Shown here: piece after piece, positions 10,658 to 19,851 of the stretch | Numbering within the stretch: position 1 is the first letter of the stretch | How the letters are laid out: each line of letters begins with the position of its first letter | NCBI RefSeq assembly: GCF_006385185.1 | Contig: NZ_VFIX01000005.1 | Location: 20,015 to 84,014 of the forward strand | DNA from: Metamycoplasma equirhinis | GTDB taxonomy: Bacteria; Bacillota_I; Bacilli_A; Mycoplasmatales; Metamycoplasmataceae | DNA length: 64,000 nt | Direction of reading: 5' to 3' | Notes under the pieces: model-generated | Told to the model about the DNA's origin: nothing | Database searches by the model: none | The model's input: only the letters and a program-made list of their open reading frames with translations | Program-made: the position numbers and the translations under genes

Positions 10658-11323
10658 TTAATATGAAGAATTATCAGATTTTTTACCTTCAATAATTAAG
10701 ATTGATTTTGAAGTTCCTAGTCGACTTGCGCCCAATTTAATCATTTCTTCTGCGTCTTCTTTTGATTTGATTCCGCCAGCAGCCTTAATTAATAATTTGT
10801 CGCCACAAACTGACTTCATGGTTTTGACATCATCAAATGATGCTCCACGATATGAAAAACCTGTTGAAGTTTTAATGTATTCAGCACCTGACTGCATAAC
10901 GATTTCTGTTGCTTTAGCAATTTCTGCGGTTGTTAAAAGTGCCGTTTCAATAATAACTTTTAATAATTTTCCGTTGCATGCCTCTTTGATAGCTTTAATT
11001 TCATTTAAAACATATTCATATTGTTGATCTTTAAAGCGGCCAATATTTATAACCATGTCAATTTCGTCAGCGCCATGTTCTACTGCAATTTTTGTCTCAT
11101 AAACCTTAACACTAGTTGCGTTATATCCTAATGGAAAGCCTATTACTGTACAAACTAAAACATCAGTTTCCTTTAAAGCTTCTTTTGCGTATTTTATAAA
11201 TGATGGAGCAATGCATACTGATTTAAAATTGTATTTTTTTGCCTCTTCAATTAATTTATCAATATCTTTGAATGTAGCAGATGGTGCTAAATTTGTATGG
11301 TCGATATATTTGTTTAATTCCAT
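10658..11323 (-). CDS. deoC: Deoxyribose-phosphate aldolase
   Basis: The 221-residue TIM-barrel aldolase cleaves 2-deoxyribose-5-phosphate into glyceraldehyde-3-phosphate and acetaldehyde. The Schiff-base lysine is Lys151 in EYIKTSTGF. A second active-site lysine, Lys180, lies in LIKAAGGI, and the acidic residue is in EIDMVIN (88-94). The length is typical of the bacterial family. It is the third gene of the minus-strand run deoD-deoA-deoC and lies 38 bases after deoA. Its product feeds lower glycolysis. A GGAGAA ribosome binding site precedes the ATG. Confidence 0.96.
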   Translation of the reverse strand: MELNKYIDHTNLAPSATFKDIDKLIEEAKKYNFKSVCIAPSFIKYAKEALKETDVLVCTVIGFPLGYNATSVKVYETKIAVEHGADEIDMVINIGRFKDQQYEYVLNEIKAIKEACNGKLLKVIIETALLTTAEIAKATEIVMQSGAEYIKTSTGFSYRGASFDDVKTMKSVCGDKLLIKAAGGIKSKEDAEEMIKLGASRLGTSKSILIIEGKKSDNSSY

Positions 11324-11361
11324 AATTTCTCCTATTAAAAATTTTAAACTTTAATTTTAAA

Positions 11362-12657
11362 TTAATACATTTTTTCAAATACTGACTTAATGTTATATTT
11401 TTTATCATTGAATTCAATAGCTTTTATTAATTCATCTTCCAATTCATTATTAATTGGTTTAGATGAATATAGAGTAAATAATAATTCACCTTCATTTACA
11501 TAATCATTAGATGATTTGTTTAAATAGATTCCTGCGTCATAATCAATTGAATCTTCTTTTTTACTTCTCCCTGCGCCTAATTTCATAGCAACTAGACCAA
11601 ATGAAATTGCAGATTTAATTTTTAAATAACCATTTTGCTTTGCAAAAATTTCAAATTTATATTTTGGTTTAAATCAATTTTTATCTTCGATTAATTTAGC
11701 ATTTCCGCCTTGTGCGCTGATTCATTCAATAAATTTCTCATAAGCCTTACCTGAAATAATCGCTTTATCTATCATTTGTTTAGCTTCAGCTTCATCTTTT
11801 GCGCAATCAGATAGAATAAGTAACGTTTTTGCTGAAGAGTAGATGATTTCGGTAAAATCTTTAGGACCATTGCCCTTCAATGTTTGCGCTGCTTCTAAAA
11901 CTTCTATTTTATTACCAATCGCTTTTCCTAGCGGCTGTTCCATATTTGTAATTTCAACAGCAATTTTTCTATTTAATTTTTTACCAATTTGAATCATTAA
12001 CTTGCCTAATTTTTTTGCTTCTTCAATATTTTTCATAAATGCGCCATCGCCGCACTTAACATCAAGCAAAATGCAATTAGATCCAGTGGCTAATTTTTTA
12101 GACATAATTGATGAGGCAATAAGTGGTATTGATTGAACCGTTCCTGTTACATCACGCAAAGCATAAATTTTTTTATCGGCTGGCACCAGTTTTGTATTTT
12201 GTCCCACTATGGCAATCCCATGCTTTTGAACAACATTTTTAAATTCTTCATCACTTAGCATAATGTTATACCCGTCAATAGATTCCAATTTATCAAGTGT
12301 TCCGCCAGTGTGTCCTAATCCGCGACCTGACATTTTTGCAATTGTTAAACCTAGTGAAGCTAATATTGGACATAGTGCAATACTTACTTTATCACCTACA
12401 CCACCAGTTGAGTGTTTATCAACAATAGTCTTATTTAAAAAATTTCAATCAAGCACATCACCCGAAAGCATCATAGCATTAGTTAGAATAGCAGTTTCTT
12501 CATCACTTAAACCGTTTATTCGTATTGCCATTAAAAAAGCTGATGTTTGGTAGTCAGGAATGCTACCGTTCACATAGTTATTTACAAAAAATTCAATTTC
12601 TTCTTTTAATAGTTTTTGGTTTTCAACCTTTTTATTAATGATATCTATAAAACGCAT
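11362..12657 (-). CDS. deoA: Pyrimidine-nucleoside (thymidine) phosphorylase
   Basis: The 431-residue enzyme splits thymidine, deoxyuridine or uridine with phosphate, giving the base and (deoxy)ribose-1-phosphate. The N-terminal helical domain precedes the family signature around KMSGRGLGHTGGTLDKLES (with the KHSTGGVGDKVS phosphate loop before it). The DVKCGDGAFM segment is typical, and a C-terminal alpha/beta domain completes the usual length. TGA is read as Trp at several sites. Only one base separates its start from the deoD stop, so the two are probably translationally coupled. Whether it prefers thymidine (DeoA) or all pyrimidine nucleosides (Pdp) cannot be told. Confidence 0.95.
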
Positions 12658-12658
12658 T

Positions 12659-13375
12659 TTATTGAAATTCCTTTGCTAATGATAATGCTAATTTCATCAT
12701 TTCATTAAATGAATTTTGTCTTTCTTCACTTGTTGTATATTCTTTTGTAATCAAATTGTCAGATATTGTTAAAATTGTTGCTGCTTTTTTATTTAATTTT
12801 TCTGCAACGGTAAATAAACCGTATGCTTCCATTTCAACACAAACAGCACCTTCTGACTTTTCTATTCTTTCCTCAATTGAGGAACAAGAATAAAATGCAT
12901 CTTCAGATAAAACACGTTCTTCGTGAATTTTCATTCCTAAAAGTTTGGCATTTTTTAATATTAATTTATTCAAATCATCATTTGGTTTAGCAGTATTTTC
13001 AAAGTTGTTTTTAATAATATTGGCTCTAAATGTGGTGTTCGTACTATATGCATCTTTAGCTAATATCATTTCATAATTTTTAATTTCAGCTTTTAGTGAA
13101 CCCGCTGAACCAATACGTATTATTGCTTCAACACCGTATTCATTAAATAATTCATAAGAATAAATTCCGATTGATGGTACGCCCATTCCTGAAGCGCAAA
13201 TTGAAACTTTGTTACCTTGGTAGTATCCAGTGTACATTAATACATTTCTAACATTAGAAACAAGTTCAACATTTTCTAAATAATTATCAGCAATGTATTT
13301 TGCGCGAAGAGGATCCCCAGGCATTAACACCAATTTTGCAAATGCACCTTTTTTAGCGTTAATATGTGGTGTCAT
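12659..13375 (-). CDS. deoD: Purine-nucleoside phosphorylase
   Basis: The 238-residue protein is a trimeric/hexameric-type (DeoD) purine nucleoside phosphorylase. The start MTPHINAKKGAFAKLVLMPGDPLRAKYIAD holds the phosphate-binding GDPLRAK. RIGSAGSL and CVEMEAYGLF carry ribose-binding residues, and TISDNL holds the catalytic Asp. It converts (deoxy)adenosine, guanosine or inosine to base and sugar-1-phosphate. First gene of the deo run on the minus strand, with AAAGGAGAATAT before its ATG. The operon lacks a phosphopentomutase gene, which would be needed to link it to deoC. Confidence 0.96.
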   Translation of the reverse strand: MTPHINAKKGAFAKLVLMPGDPLRAKYIADNYLENVELVSNVRNVLMYTGYYQGNKVSICASGMGVPSIGIYSYELFNEYGVEAIIRIGSAGSLKAEIKNYEMILAKDAYSTNTTFRANIIKNNFENTAKPNDDLNKLILKNAKLLGMKIHEERVLSEDAFYSCSSIEERIEKSEGAVCVEMEAYGLFTVAEKLNKKAATILTISDNLITKEYTTSEERQNSFNEMMKLALSLAKEFQ

Positions 13376-13435
13376 ATATTCTCCTTTATATGTTTATATT
13401 TATTATTTTATAATAAATTTAACAAAAGAAAACGA

Positions 13436-14183
13436 TTAAGAGGTGACAATATCATTAATTGAAGTGATTAATTGTGCTCCATCGTTAATTAAAGCGATAT
13501 TATCATTATTTTGTGTGTTGTCACTAAAGCAAAATACATTCTTTCCATTTTCTAAAAACGCATTTACAAGTGGCATAATTTTAAATTTTGTACTTGAAAT
13601 TAGTATCAATTTGTTAGCTAATGCAGCTACGATTCTATTTCTAGCGAAAATTGATTTTTTAATTGGATGATAAAAATGTGGATATTCAGACAAAATCAAA
13701 ACATTGTCATTTTCTAAATATTTGGAATCTAGATATTGTTTTGCTCAATCAATTCCACTGCTTAAAACAATTATAATTTTTTGATTATTGGCAAGTAATT
13801 TGTCAACAATTTTACTATCAAAGCCGCTTCAAGATTCAGTAACAAAGATAAATTCGCTTGTTTTAAAATCAATATTCGCCAATATTTTTAGACTTTCATT
13901 AGTTTCATAATTTCCGGTTAAGCAAATCCTCTCGCATTCATTGCTAAGAATATCTAAATTTCCATGATAATAAATAGCAAAAGGCGGTTTAATAACAGAA
14001 TTGAACTCTTTTGGAAAGTTGGAGTCTAATATTGTTATATATTTTTTGGTCTTTATATTTTCATATTTAAGATAATCATCAAATTGCTTAGAATCAATTT
14101 TTTCTTTTGTTCTAATTGCTTCATAAATTGCATCTCAGTCACCAAGATATTTATAACTAAAATATATTAAAAATTCATTCATA
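13436..14183 (-). pseudogene. dprA: DprA/Smf-like DNA-processing protein gene with an apparent 1-base frameshift near its start
   Basis: The long minus-strand frame ending at 13436 encodes a Rossmann-type DprA/Smf protein. It contains ILDSNFPKEFNSVIKPPFAI, like the family 'YPxxLxxIxdpPxvLy', and FARNRIVAALANKLILISS, like 'PRRNRIIAGLS'. It ends with LINDGAQLITSINDIV, like the 'LIxdGAkLVxsxeDIl' end. No ATG, GTG or TTG occurs in this frame before 13882. A perfect start with an AAGGAAAAAAAT leader and ATG at 14183 gives MNEFLIYF, then TAG. Removing one base from the T5 run (A5 on plus, 14159-14163) would join MNEFLIYFSYKYLGDWD into the long frame. The usual GSR motif is replaced by LTGNYE. It may be a pseudogene, a slippage-regulated gene or a sequencing error. 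Confidence 0.6.
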
Positions 14184-14260
14184 TTTTTTTCCTTTTTGTT
14201 TTTATATTTATATTAAAATTCAATTTAGCGAGGGCGTTTTATTTTAGTGAAAAAATAGCG

Positions 14261-14285
14261 AAAAAAAGAACGGCATATGCCGCCC
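14261..14285 (-). terminator. Terminator of the RNase P RNA gene
   Basis: Read on the minus strand, the self-complementary CGGCATATGCCG (14271-14282) is followed by a run of T (complement of 14261-14267). Confidence 0.8.
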
Positions 14286-14588
14286 TACACTATAAACCGC
14301 TTTCTGTACTATACAAAATATAGCGCTAACTATTTATCTAAACTAAGTTAATAGTTTCCGAATCTTAGTTCAATTCCCTTAATTCGGTTCCCCTACCTAA
14401 ATTTGGGTTTCTAACTCATGGAGTTTACATCGTTGCATCTTAAATTAATAAGCTCGTCTCTGTTGCACTAGTCGTCAATCTAAATGATTGCCTAGACTTA
14501 TTTGGTCTAGCATGATCACTACTTGCGTCGCAGCAAGTGCTAGAGCGGATTTTCCTCTATAAAAATATAGCAGTTAGCCGTGTGTAAT
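14286..14588 (-). ncRNA. rnpB: RNase P RNA (catalytic subunit), ends approximate
   Basis: On the minus strand this stretch holds the universally conserved P4 and flanking elements of bacterial RNase P RNA: GAGGAAAATCCGCTC near the 5' end and ACAGAAAGCGGTTTAT near the 3' end. A possible P1 helix pairs TACAC at the 5' end with GTGTA at the 3' end. The RNA matures the 5' ends of tRNAs and its length of about 300 is usual for mycoplasmas. It explains the gene-free gap between the dprA-like gene and tRNA-His. The exact ends were set from the P1 pairing and are accurate to a few bases. Confidence 0.88.
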
Positions 14589-14643
14589 AATTTTATAATA
14601 ATTAAATTGTATTATGATAAAATAAGATAGCAATTTAGAAAAT

Positions 14644-14720
14644 GGCGTTTGTGGCGAAGTGGTTAACGCTCCGGGTTGTGGCTCCGGCATACGTGGGTTC
14701 GATCCCCATCAAACGCCCCA
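14644..14720 (+). tRNA. tRNA-His (GTG)
   Basis: The cloverleaf has acceptor GCGTTTG/CAAACGC plus the extra G at -1 (14644) facing C73, the identity mark of tRNA-His. The anticodon loop is TTGTGGC with anticodon GTG, the T arm has TTCGATC, and an encoded CCA ends at 14720. A T-rich run follows and may terminate transcription. Confidence 0.96.
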
Positions 14721-14772
14721 TTTTTTTATTTCATTTTTTAATGATAAAAAAATTACAAAATATATATTTGAT

Positions 14773-15354
14773 TTATTTTGTATTTTTTTGTGATTTTAAT
14801 CCTAAATTGTGGCATTTTCTGCATCTTGCCTCATATTCATTTACGTCGCCTAAAAGGTTGGTTTCATTATTTTTTACTTTGCGAAAACTTGTTGAAGCTG
14901 CATGTTGGCAAATTATACACACAGCTTGCAATTTAGTTATTCTTTCAGCCATGGCAAGTAATTCTGGTATTGGCGAAAAAGGGCGTTGCAAATAATCTTG
15001 GTCTAAGCCAGATATAATCACCAAATAACCTGAATTAGCCAAATTTTTGGCTACCTCAATTAATTCGGCACCAAAAAAATTTGCCTCATCTATTGCAATA
15101 GCTTTATATTCACTATTTTTTAAAAGTTCATAAACTTCACTAATATTTTGCAAAACAATTGTTTTGTGCCTAGATCCGCTACGACTAACAATTTCATTAT
15201 CCGAAAATCTAATATCGAATTTTGGTTTTATTACTAGTGGTTTCAATTTGGCATATTCTAGCGTTCTAATTCTTCTTAAAAGTTCTTCACTTTTGCCACT
15301 AAACATTGGCCCGGTTATAACCTCAATCATCCCCTCATTAAAATTTTTATACAT
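14773..15354 (-). CDS. tdk: Thymidine kinase
   Basis: The 193-residue type II thymidine kinase phosphorylates thymidine (and deoxyuridine) for dTTP synthesis by salvage. The P-loop GPMFSGKSEELLRR is near residue 16, and the Walker B-like AIDEANFF carries the catalytic glutamate. The C-terminal zinc lasso uses CIICQ and CRKC. The TK1-like fold and length are normal for Gram-positive relatives. It stands alone on the minus strand, convergent with tRNA-His. A GGGGAAATG-type leader lies ahead of the ATG. It competes for thymidine with the DeoA phosphorylase encoded nearby. Confidence 0.96.
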   Translation of the reverse strand: MYKNFNEGMIEVITGPMFSGKSEELLRRIRTLEYAKLKPLVIKPKFDIRFSDNEIVSRSGSRHKTIVLQNISEVYELLKNSEYKAIAIDEANFFGAELIEVAKNLANSGYLVIISGLDQDYLQRPFSPIPELLAMAERITKLQAVCIICQHAASTSFRKVKNNETNLLGDVNEYEARCRKCHNLGLKSQKNTK

Positions 15355-15457
15355 ATCATTTCCCCTTACAAAAGTATTTTACTAAATTTGGAATATAATA
15401 AATCATAAGTTATTAATTAATTATTATAATTTATTAAAATTAATTGGAGGTTTTGAT

Positions 15458-16555
15458 ATGGGACTAAAGGCAGGAATTGTAGGGCTACCCAATGTTGGCA
15501 AAAGTACATTATTTTCAGCTTTAACTTTAAATGAAGCAGAGTCGGCAAATTATGCTTTTACAACTATTGAGCCCAATGTTGCAATCGTTAATTTAAAAGA
15601 TAAAAGACTTGATGAATTAGCAAAGATTGTTAACACTAAAAAAATAGTTCCCGCTACATTTCAATTTGTTGATATTGCTGGACTTGTGGAAGGCGCTTCT
15701 AAGGGAGAAGGTTTGGGCAATAAATTTTTATCAAATATTCGTGAAGTTGACGCGATTGTGCACGTAATTCGTTGTTTTGAAAATAATGATATTGTGCATG
15801 TTAAAAATAAAATTGATCCGATCAACGATTTAAATACTATTAATTTAGAATTGATACTCGCGGATTTACAAACTATTGAAAATATTGTAAATCGAATTGC
15901 TAAAAAAGCTCAAAGCGGAAATGATAAAGAATTAAAATTTGAATATTCACTTGTTCTTAAGATTCGTGAAGCGCTTCAAAATGAAAAAATGGTTAAAGAT
16001 CTTGATTTAACTAATGAAGAAAAGCAAATTATCAAATCATATCAACTATTGACTTCTAAACCGACTATTTACGTTGCAAATTTAGATTCCAATAGTTATA
16101 AAAATTTGAATACTTCACCACATTTTCAAAATCTAAAATCACGTCTTGCAAATGAGATTTTAATTCCTATTTGCATTAAAATTGAATATGAAGTTTGCAA
16201 ATTTGAAGAAGATGAAAAGCAAATGTTTTTATCAGAATATGGTATTGAAGAATCAGGAATAGATTCAATAATCAAAAATAGCTTTTATTTATTAAATCAA
16301 TCAACATATTTTACTGCTGGTGAAATTGAAGCTCGTGCCTGAATTTTTAAAAATGGAATGTCAGCATCTGAATGCGCTGGTATTATTCACAGCGATTTCG
16401 AAAAAAAATTTGTTAAAGCTGAAGTTATTAAATATAGCGATTATATTAAATACCAAGGTGAAAAAGGTTGCCGTGAAGCCGGCAAAATTAATCTTGAAGG
16501 TAAAAATTATTTGATGCAAGATGGCGATGTTTGCTATTTCAAAGTTGCCAAATAA
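15458..16555 (+). CDS. ychF: Redox-regulated ATPase YchF (OLA1 family)
   Basis: The 365-residue protein starts MGLKAGIVGLPNVGKSTLF, giving the G1 loop, followed by DIAGLVEGASKGEGLGNKFL (G3 region). YchF is an Obg-related P-loop protein that prefers ATP and binds ribosomes. A coiled-coil region lies at about 130-200, and the C-terminal TGS domain ends MQDGDVCYFKVAK. TGA is read as Trp once near residue 295. TTGGAGGTTTTGAT upstream is a strong ribosome binding site. It is followed 32 bases later by tRNA-Trp. Confidence 0.95.
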
Positions 16556-16587
16556 AATTTGTTATTTCCTTAAAAGGAAGTATTTAT

Positions 16588-16661
16588 GGGGGTTTAGTAT
16601 AATGGTAGTACTGCAGTCTCCAAAACTGTTTGTAAGGGTTCGATTCCTTTAACCCCCGCCA
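16588..16661 (+). tRNA. tRNA-Trp (CCA)
   Basis: Acceptor GGGGGTT/AACCCCC, anticodon loop CTCCAAA with anticodon CCA, T loop TTCGATT and an encoded CCA end at 16661. It reads UGG. The very frequent in-frame TGA codons here require a second tRNA-Trp with anticodon TCA, which is not in this window. Confidence 0.93.
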
Positions 16662-16680
16662 TATCTTTATAAGTACAATT

Positions 16681-16722
16681 AAAAAAATAGATTTAGCGAA
16701 GACAGCAAAAATCTATTTTTTT
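16681..16722. terminator. Bidirectional terminator between tRNA-Trp and metK
   Basis: AAAAATAGATTT / AAATCTATTTTT form a long stem with flanking A and T runs. The metK stop codon (16713-16715 on plus) lies inside it, so metK ends within its own terminator. Confidence 0.8.
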
Positions 16723-17858
16723 AATTCTTTAATATATTTATTTATTTTATCTACCATATCTAGCTTTTCTCATGGCAAATCAAGGTCATTTCTGCCAAAA
16801 TGTCCGAACGTTGCGGTTTGAAGATATATTGGCCGGCGTAAGTCTAATTTCTTAATGATTGCTGCAACAGAAAGATCAAATAAATCATTAACTAATTTTT
16901 GAATTGTCTCTTCATTATATTCTGAAGTGCCAAATGTATCAACATATATTGATTGTGGACGTGGTAAGCCAATTGCATATGAAAGTTGAATTTCACATTT
17001 TTTAGCAATTTTAGCAGCAACAATATTTTTTGCGATATATCTTGCCATATAAGCAGCCGAGCGATCGATTTTTGTAGCATCTTTTCCTGAAAAAGCACCT
17101 CCGCCATGATGAGCAAATCCGCCGTATGTGTCAACAATAATTTTTCGGCCTGTTAAACCTGTATCACTTACAGGACCACCAATTACAAATCTACCAGTTG
17201 GATTAATTAATATTTCATAATCCAAATTAAAATTATGTTGTCTCATTACAAAATCAATAATTTTTTCTTTAATAAATTTCTTGAAATCTTTTTCGTTATA
17301 GTTTGCTTCGTGTTGAATTGACATTAATACTTTTTGAATTTTAATTGTATTTTTTGCATCATCATATTCAATTGTCACTTGACTTTTCATGTCGCTTTTA
17401 GCTCATTTGAATTTTTTAATTCGTCTTAAAGTTTCGGCACGTTTGACAAGTTCGTGACTTAAAACTATTGCTCAAGGCATAAAATATTCATTTTCATCAC
17501 AAGCAAATCCGAATAGAATTCCTTGATCTCCTGCTCCTAGTTCATGATTTTCATTTTCGTTTACACCCATAGCAATGTCTGGGCTTTGTGGATAGATTTT
17601 ATTTATAATTGTAAAATCGCTTTCCTTATAACCTAATGGCTTTAGAATTTTTCATGTTTCTTTAATGGTGTCAACATATGCTAAAGTGGTTATTTGTCCA
17701 CCGATATAAATAACATCGTTATTTGCAAGAACATCACAAGCAACTCTTGCATAAGGATCTTTTTTTAACAAAGCATCTAATATTGCATCTGAAATTTGAT
17801 CGCAAATTTTATCAGTATGCCCTGCGCCGACACTCTCTGAAGTTAAAAATCTTTTCAT
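16713..17858 (-). CDS. metK: S-adenosylmethionine synthetase
   Basis: The 381-residue enzyme makes S-adenosylmethionine from methionine and ATP. It shows [22 protein letters not shown] at the N-terminus (His in GHTDK), [13 protein letters not shown] (the hexapeptide, GAGDQG), and the phosphate loop [20 protein letters not shown] canonical serine is changed, since the family normally has SVGxGHPDK and here it is SVGAGHTDK. The start at 17858 was chosen over an upstream TTG because AGAAAGG precedes it. TGA is read as Trp several times. The leader contains a riboswitch-like element and a hairpin that buries this ribosome binding site. Confidence 0.95.
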
Positions 17859-17862
17859 AATA

Positions 17863-17898
17863 AAAACCTTTCTATTCAATAAAGAGCAGAAAGGTTTT
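17863..17898 (-). promoter_or_regulatory. Hairpin sequestering the metK ribosome binding site (expression platform)
   Basis: In the metK leader AAAACCTTTCT (complement of 17888-17898) pairs perfectly with AGAAAGGTTTT (complement of 17863-17873), an 11-pair stem with a 14-base loop. The downstream arm is the metK ribosome binding site AGAAAGG, 8 bases from ATG, and also ends in a T run, so it could block initiation or terminate transcription. An alternative partner for the upstream arm exists at the end of the aptamer (AAGGGATTTT, complement of 17923-17932). Confidence 0.65.
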
Positions 17899-17910
17899 AA
17901 AACAAGTTAT

Positions 17911-18001
17911 ATACATGTTAGATAAAATCCCTTACAGTCCACCTTGCTTAAAGTAGGTTGGCATGCCTCATTGCAGTAACGCTGAGCAACTCTCTATGTA
18001 T
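17911..18001 (-). promoter_or_regulatory. Structured metK leader, resembles a divergent SAM-I (S-box) riboswitch aptamer
   Basis: The minus-strand RNA begins AUACAUAGA and ends UCUAACAUGUAU, which pair as a closing P1 helix. Inside, in S-box order, are GAGAG, AUGAGGC (S-box AUGAAGC), GCCAACC (S-box GGCAACC), AAGGUG (the P3 partner) and AUUUUAUCU. ACCU/AGGU with flanking CC/GG make a P3 hairpin, and UGCUCA/UGAGGCA make a P2-like helix. A TATAAT box lies just upstream on the same strand. Location before metK fits SAM sensing. The GGAGGGA and GGCCC blocks of canonical S-boxes are not kept, so it may be a variant or a separate class. Confidence 0.5.
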
Positions 18002-18069
18002 TTTGATATATCTATTATATAGATAATTTGTCTCGTTTTAATCATTTTAAATTATTTTTTTAAACTTTA

Positions 18070-19263
18070 TTATTTGTCTTGAATAATTTCTAGTCCAGGC
18101 AATTTTTTACCTTGAACAAATTCAATCGAAGCGCCTCCGCCGGTTGAAATAAAACTAAACTTATCTTCGTATCCTAATTTTGCAATTGCTGTAACTGAGT
18201 CGCCACCACCAACAACTGAAAAACAATTAGAATTTTTTGCGATTGCAATTGCAATTCCGCGAGTCCCAGCTTCAAAATTGCTAAATTCAGTGACACCGGC
18301 CGGACCGTTTCAAAAAATAGTTTTTGCATCTTTAATTTCATTTGCGAAAAGTTCAACACTTTTTGGCCCTATATCAAGCCCCATCATTCCGGCGGGAATA
18401 TCCATATTTTTTTCATTTGTATATTTAGGTAAGTTATTTGCAAATTCATTTGTGTATGCATTATCAATTGGCAAAATAATTTTACTTTTGTATGTGTTTA
18501 AATATTTTTTTGCAATTGTAATTTTATCTTCTTCAAAAATTGAATTACCAATTTCATATCCCATTGCTTTTCTAAAAGTGTAAGCCATTCCGCCAACAAT
18601 CAAAACTTTATCGGCGATGTTAAATAGTTTTTCTAAAACTCCGATTTTATCACTTATTTTCGCTCCACCAATTATAGCGATAAATGGTCTTTTAAAATCG
18701 TGTAGTAATTTCTCTAGATTTTCAACTTCTTTGTTCATTAAAAATCCAAGCGCCGATTCTTTTGAATATTTGGCAATGCCATGAGTAGATGCATGTGCAC
18801 GGTGTGCTGCGCCGAAGGCATCATTTACATATATGTCACCTAAATTTGCTCAATATTTAGCTAATTCATCATTATTTGAAGATTCAGCTTTATCATTCAA
18901 ATCTTCAAAGCGAGTATTTTGAAGCATTACAATTTCACCTGCCTTTAAATTTCGGCAAATATCTTCAACTTCTTTTCCCCTTGTTTGTTTTATAAAAATT
19001 ATTTTTCTATTTAATAATTGTTCTAATTTTTTAGCAACTATATCTAGTGACTTTGTTTTTGTATCTTCAATACTTTTAATTCTGCCTAAGTGCGATAAAA
19101 TAATTAAAGCAGCACCATTACTTAAAATATAGTTAATAGTTGGTAATGCAGCTTCAATGCGCTTTATATTAGTGATTTGACCGTTTGAAATTGGCACATT
19201 AAAATCAACTCTCAAAATTACTTTTTTGTTTTCAAAATTAATATTTTCAATCGTTTTTTTCAT
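18070..19263 (-). CDS. pgk: Phosphoglycerate kinase
   Basis: The 397-residue enzyme transfers phosphate from 1,3-bisphosphoglycerate to ADP in glycolysis. The N-terminal substrate domain has [29 protein letters not shown] and SHLGR, then LQNTRFE and [14 protein letters not shown]. The C-terminal nucleotide domain has [16 protein letters not shown] and ends with [20 protein letters not shown]. The length is normal. It reads minus-strand towards metK with a gap of about 210 bases that holds the metK promoter and leader. Its presence shows that lower glycolysis is kept, which DeoC and phosphoketolase products could enter. Confidence 0.97.
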
Positions 19264-19437
19264 TATTTTCCTTAATAATTTATTGTAATTATTTCTACAT
19301 AATAATGTTATTATAATTATTAAAAATAATTTACTTTTTAAAATAAATTGCTAAATAGGTTAGCAAACATTTGAATTTATAATTCAATATGCAATTTAAT
19401 TTATTTGGTATAATTTGAATAATTTTATGGAGAAGAA

Positions 19438-19848
19438 ATGGCAAAGATTTTAAATGCTCAAAAGCAAAAAGATACTCGTACCTTAACATACGACCCTGAA
19501 AAGGATAGTTTATCTTTGATTATAAATGAATTTTACGCTTTCAAAAAAAACGCTAAATTTTTAAAAGAATATTCAGAAATGGAAATTTTTGAAAAATTTC
19601 AAGCTATTCGTTGAATGAAAACTATGGATGAAAAATTGCAAACTGCAAAACAAGAATCGCAAAAACGTCAATATAAAATATCCGCAAAATACGAAAGTTA
19701 TATCGAATATAAGAAGTGATCTGAGTCACCAATTGCACAAAGGGCACATTCATATTCAAAAACTGCTAGAGTTTTAATTATCGTTGCTGTTGCTGCATTA
19801 ATTAGTATTATGCTTTTAATTATTGTGGGATTAAATAAGTGGTGATAG
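19438..19848 (+). CDS. Conserved-type membrane protein paired with diadenylate cyclase, hypothetical
   Basis: This 136-residue frame starts at ATG 19438 after a GGAGAAG ribosome binding site, and is visible only when TGA is read as Trp. The first 100 residues are basic, polar and probably helical (MAKILNAQKQKDTRTLTYDP onward). One hydrophobic helix follows at about residues 112-133, ending NKWW. It would face the cytoplasm and be tail-anchored. Only 3 bases separate it from the cyclase gene. No domain is recognised. A role as a partner of the cyclase is inferred from position only. Confidence 0.72.
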
Positions 19849-19851
19849 AGT

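Noticed and set aside
13436-13699. Short separate minus-strand protein of 87 residues
   Set aside because: It is only the C-terminal part of the DprA-like frame, cut off by a TGA that is Trp in this genetic code.
17911-18001. Reading the metK leader as SRP (4.5S) RNA or a T-box
   Set aside because: Neither strand has the SRP GGAAGCAGC-type core or the T-box GGGTGG element, while S-box-like blocks appear in order.
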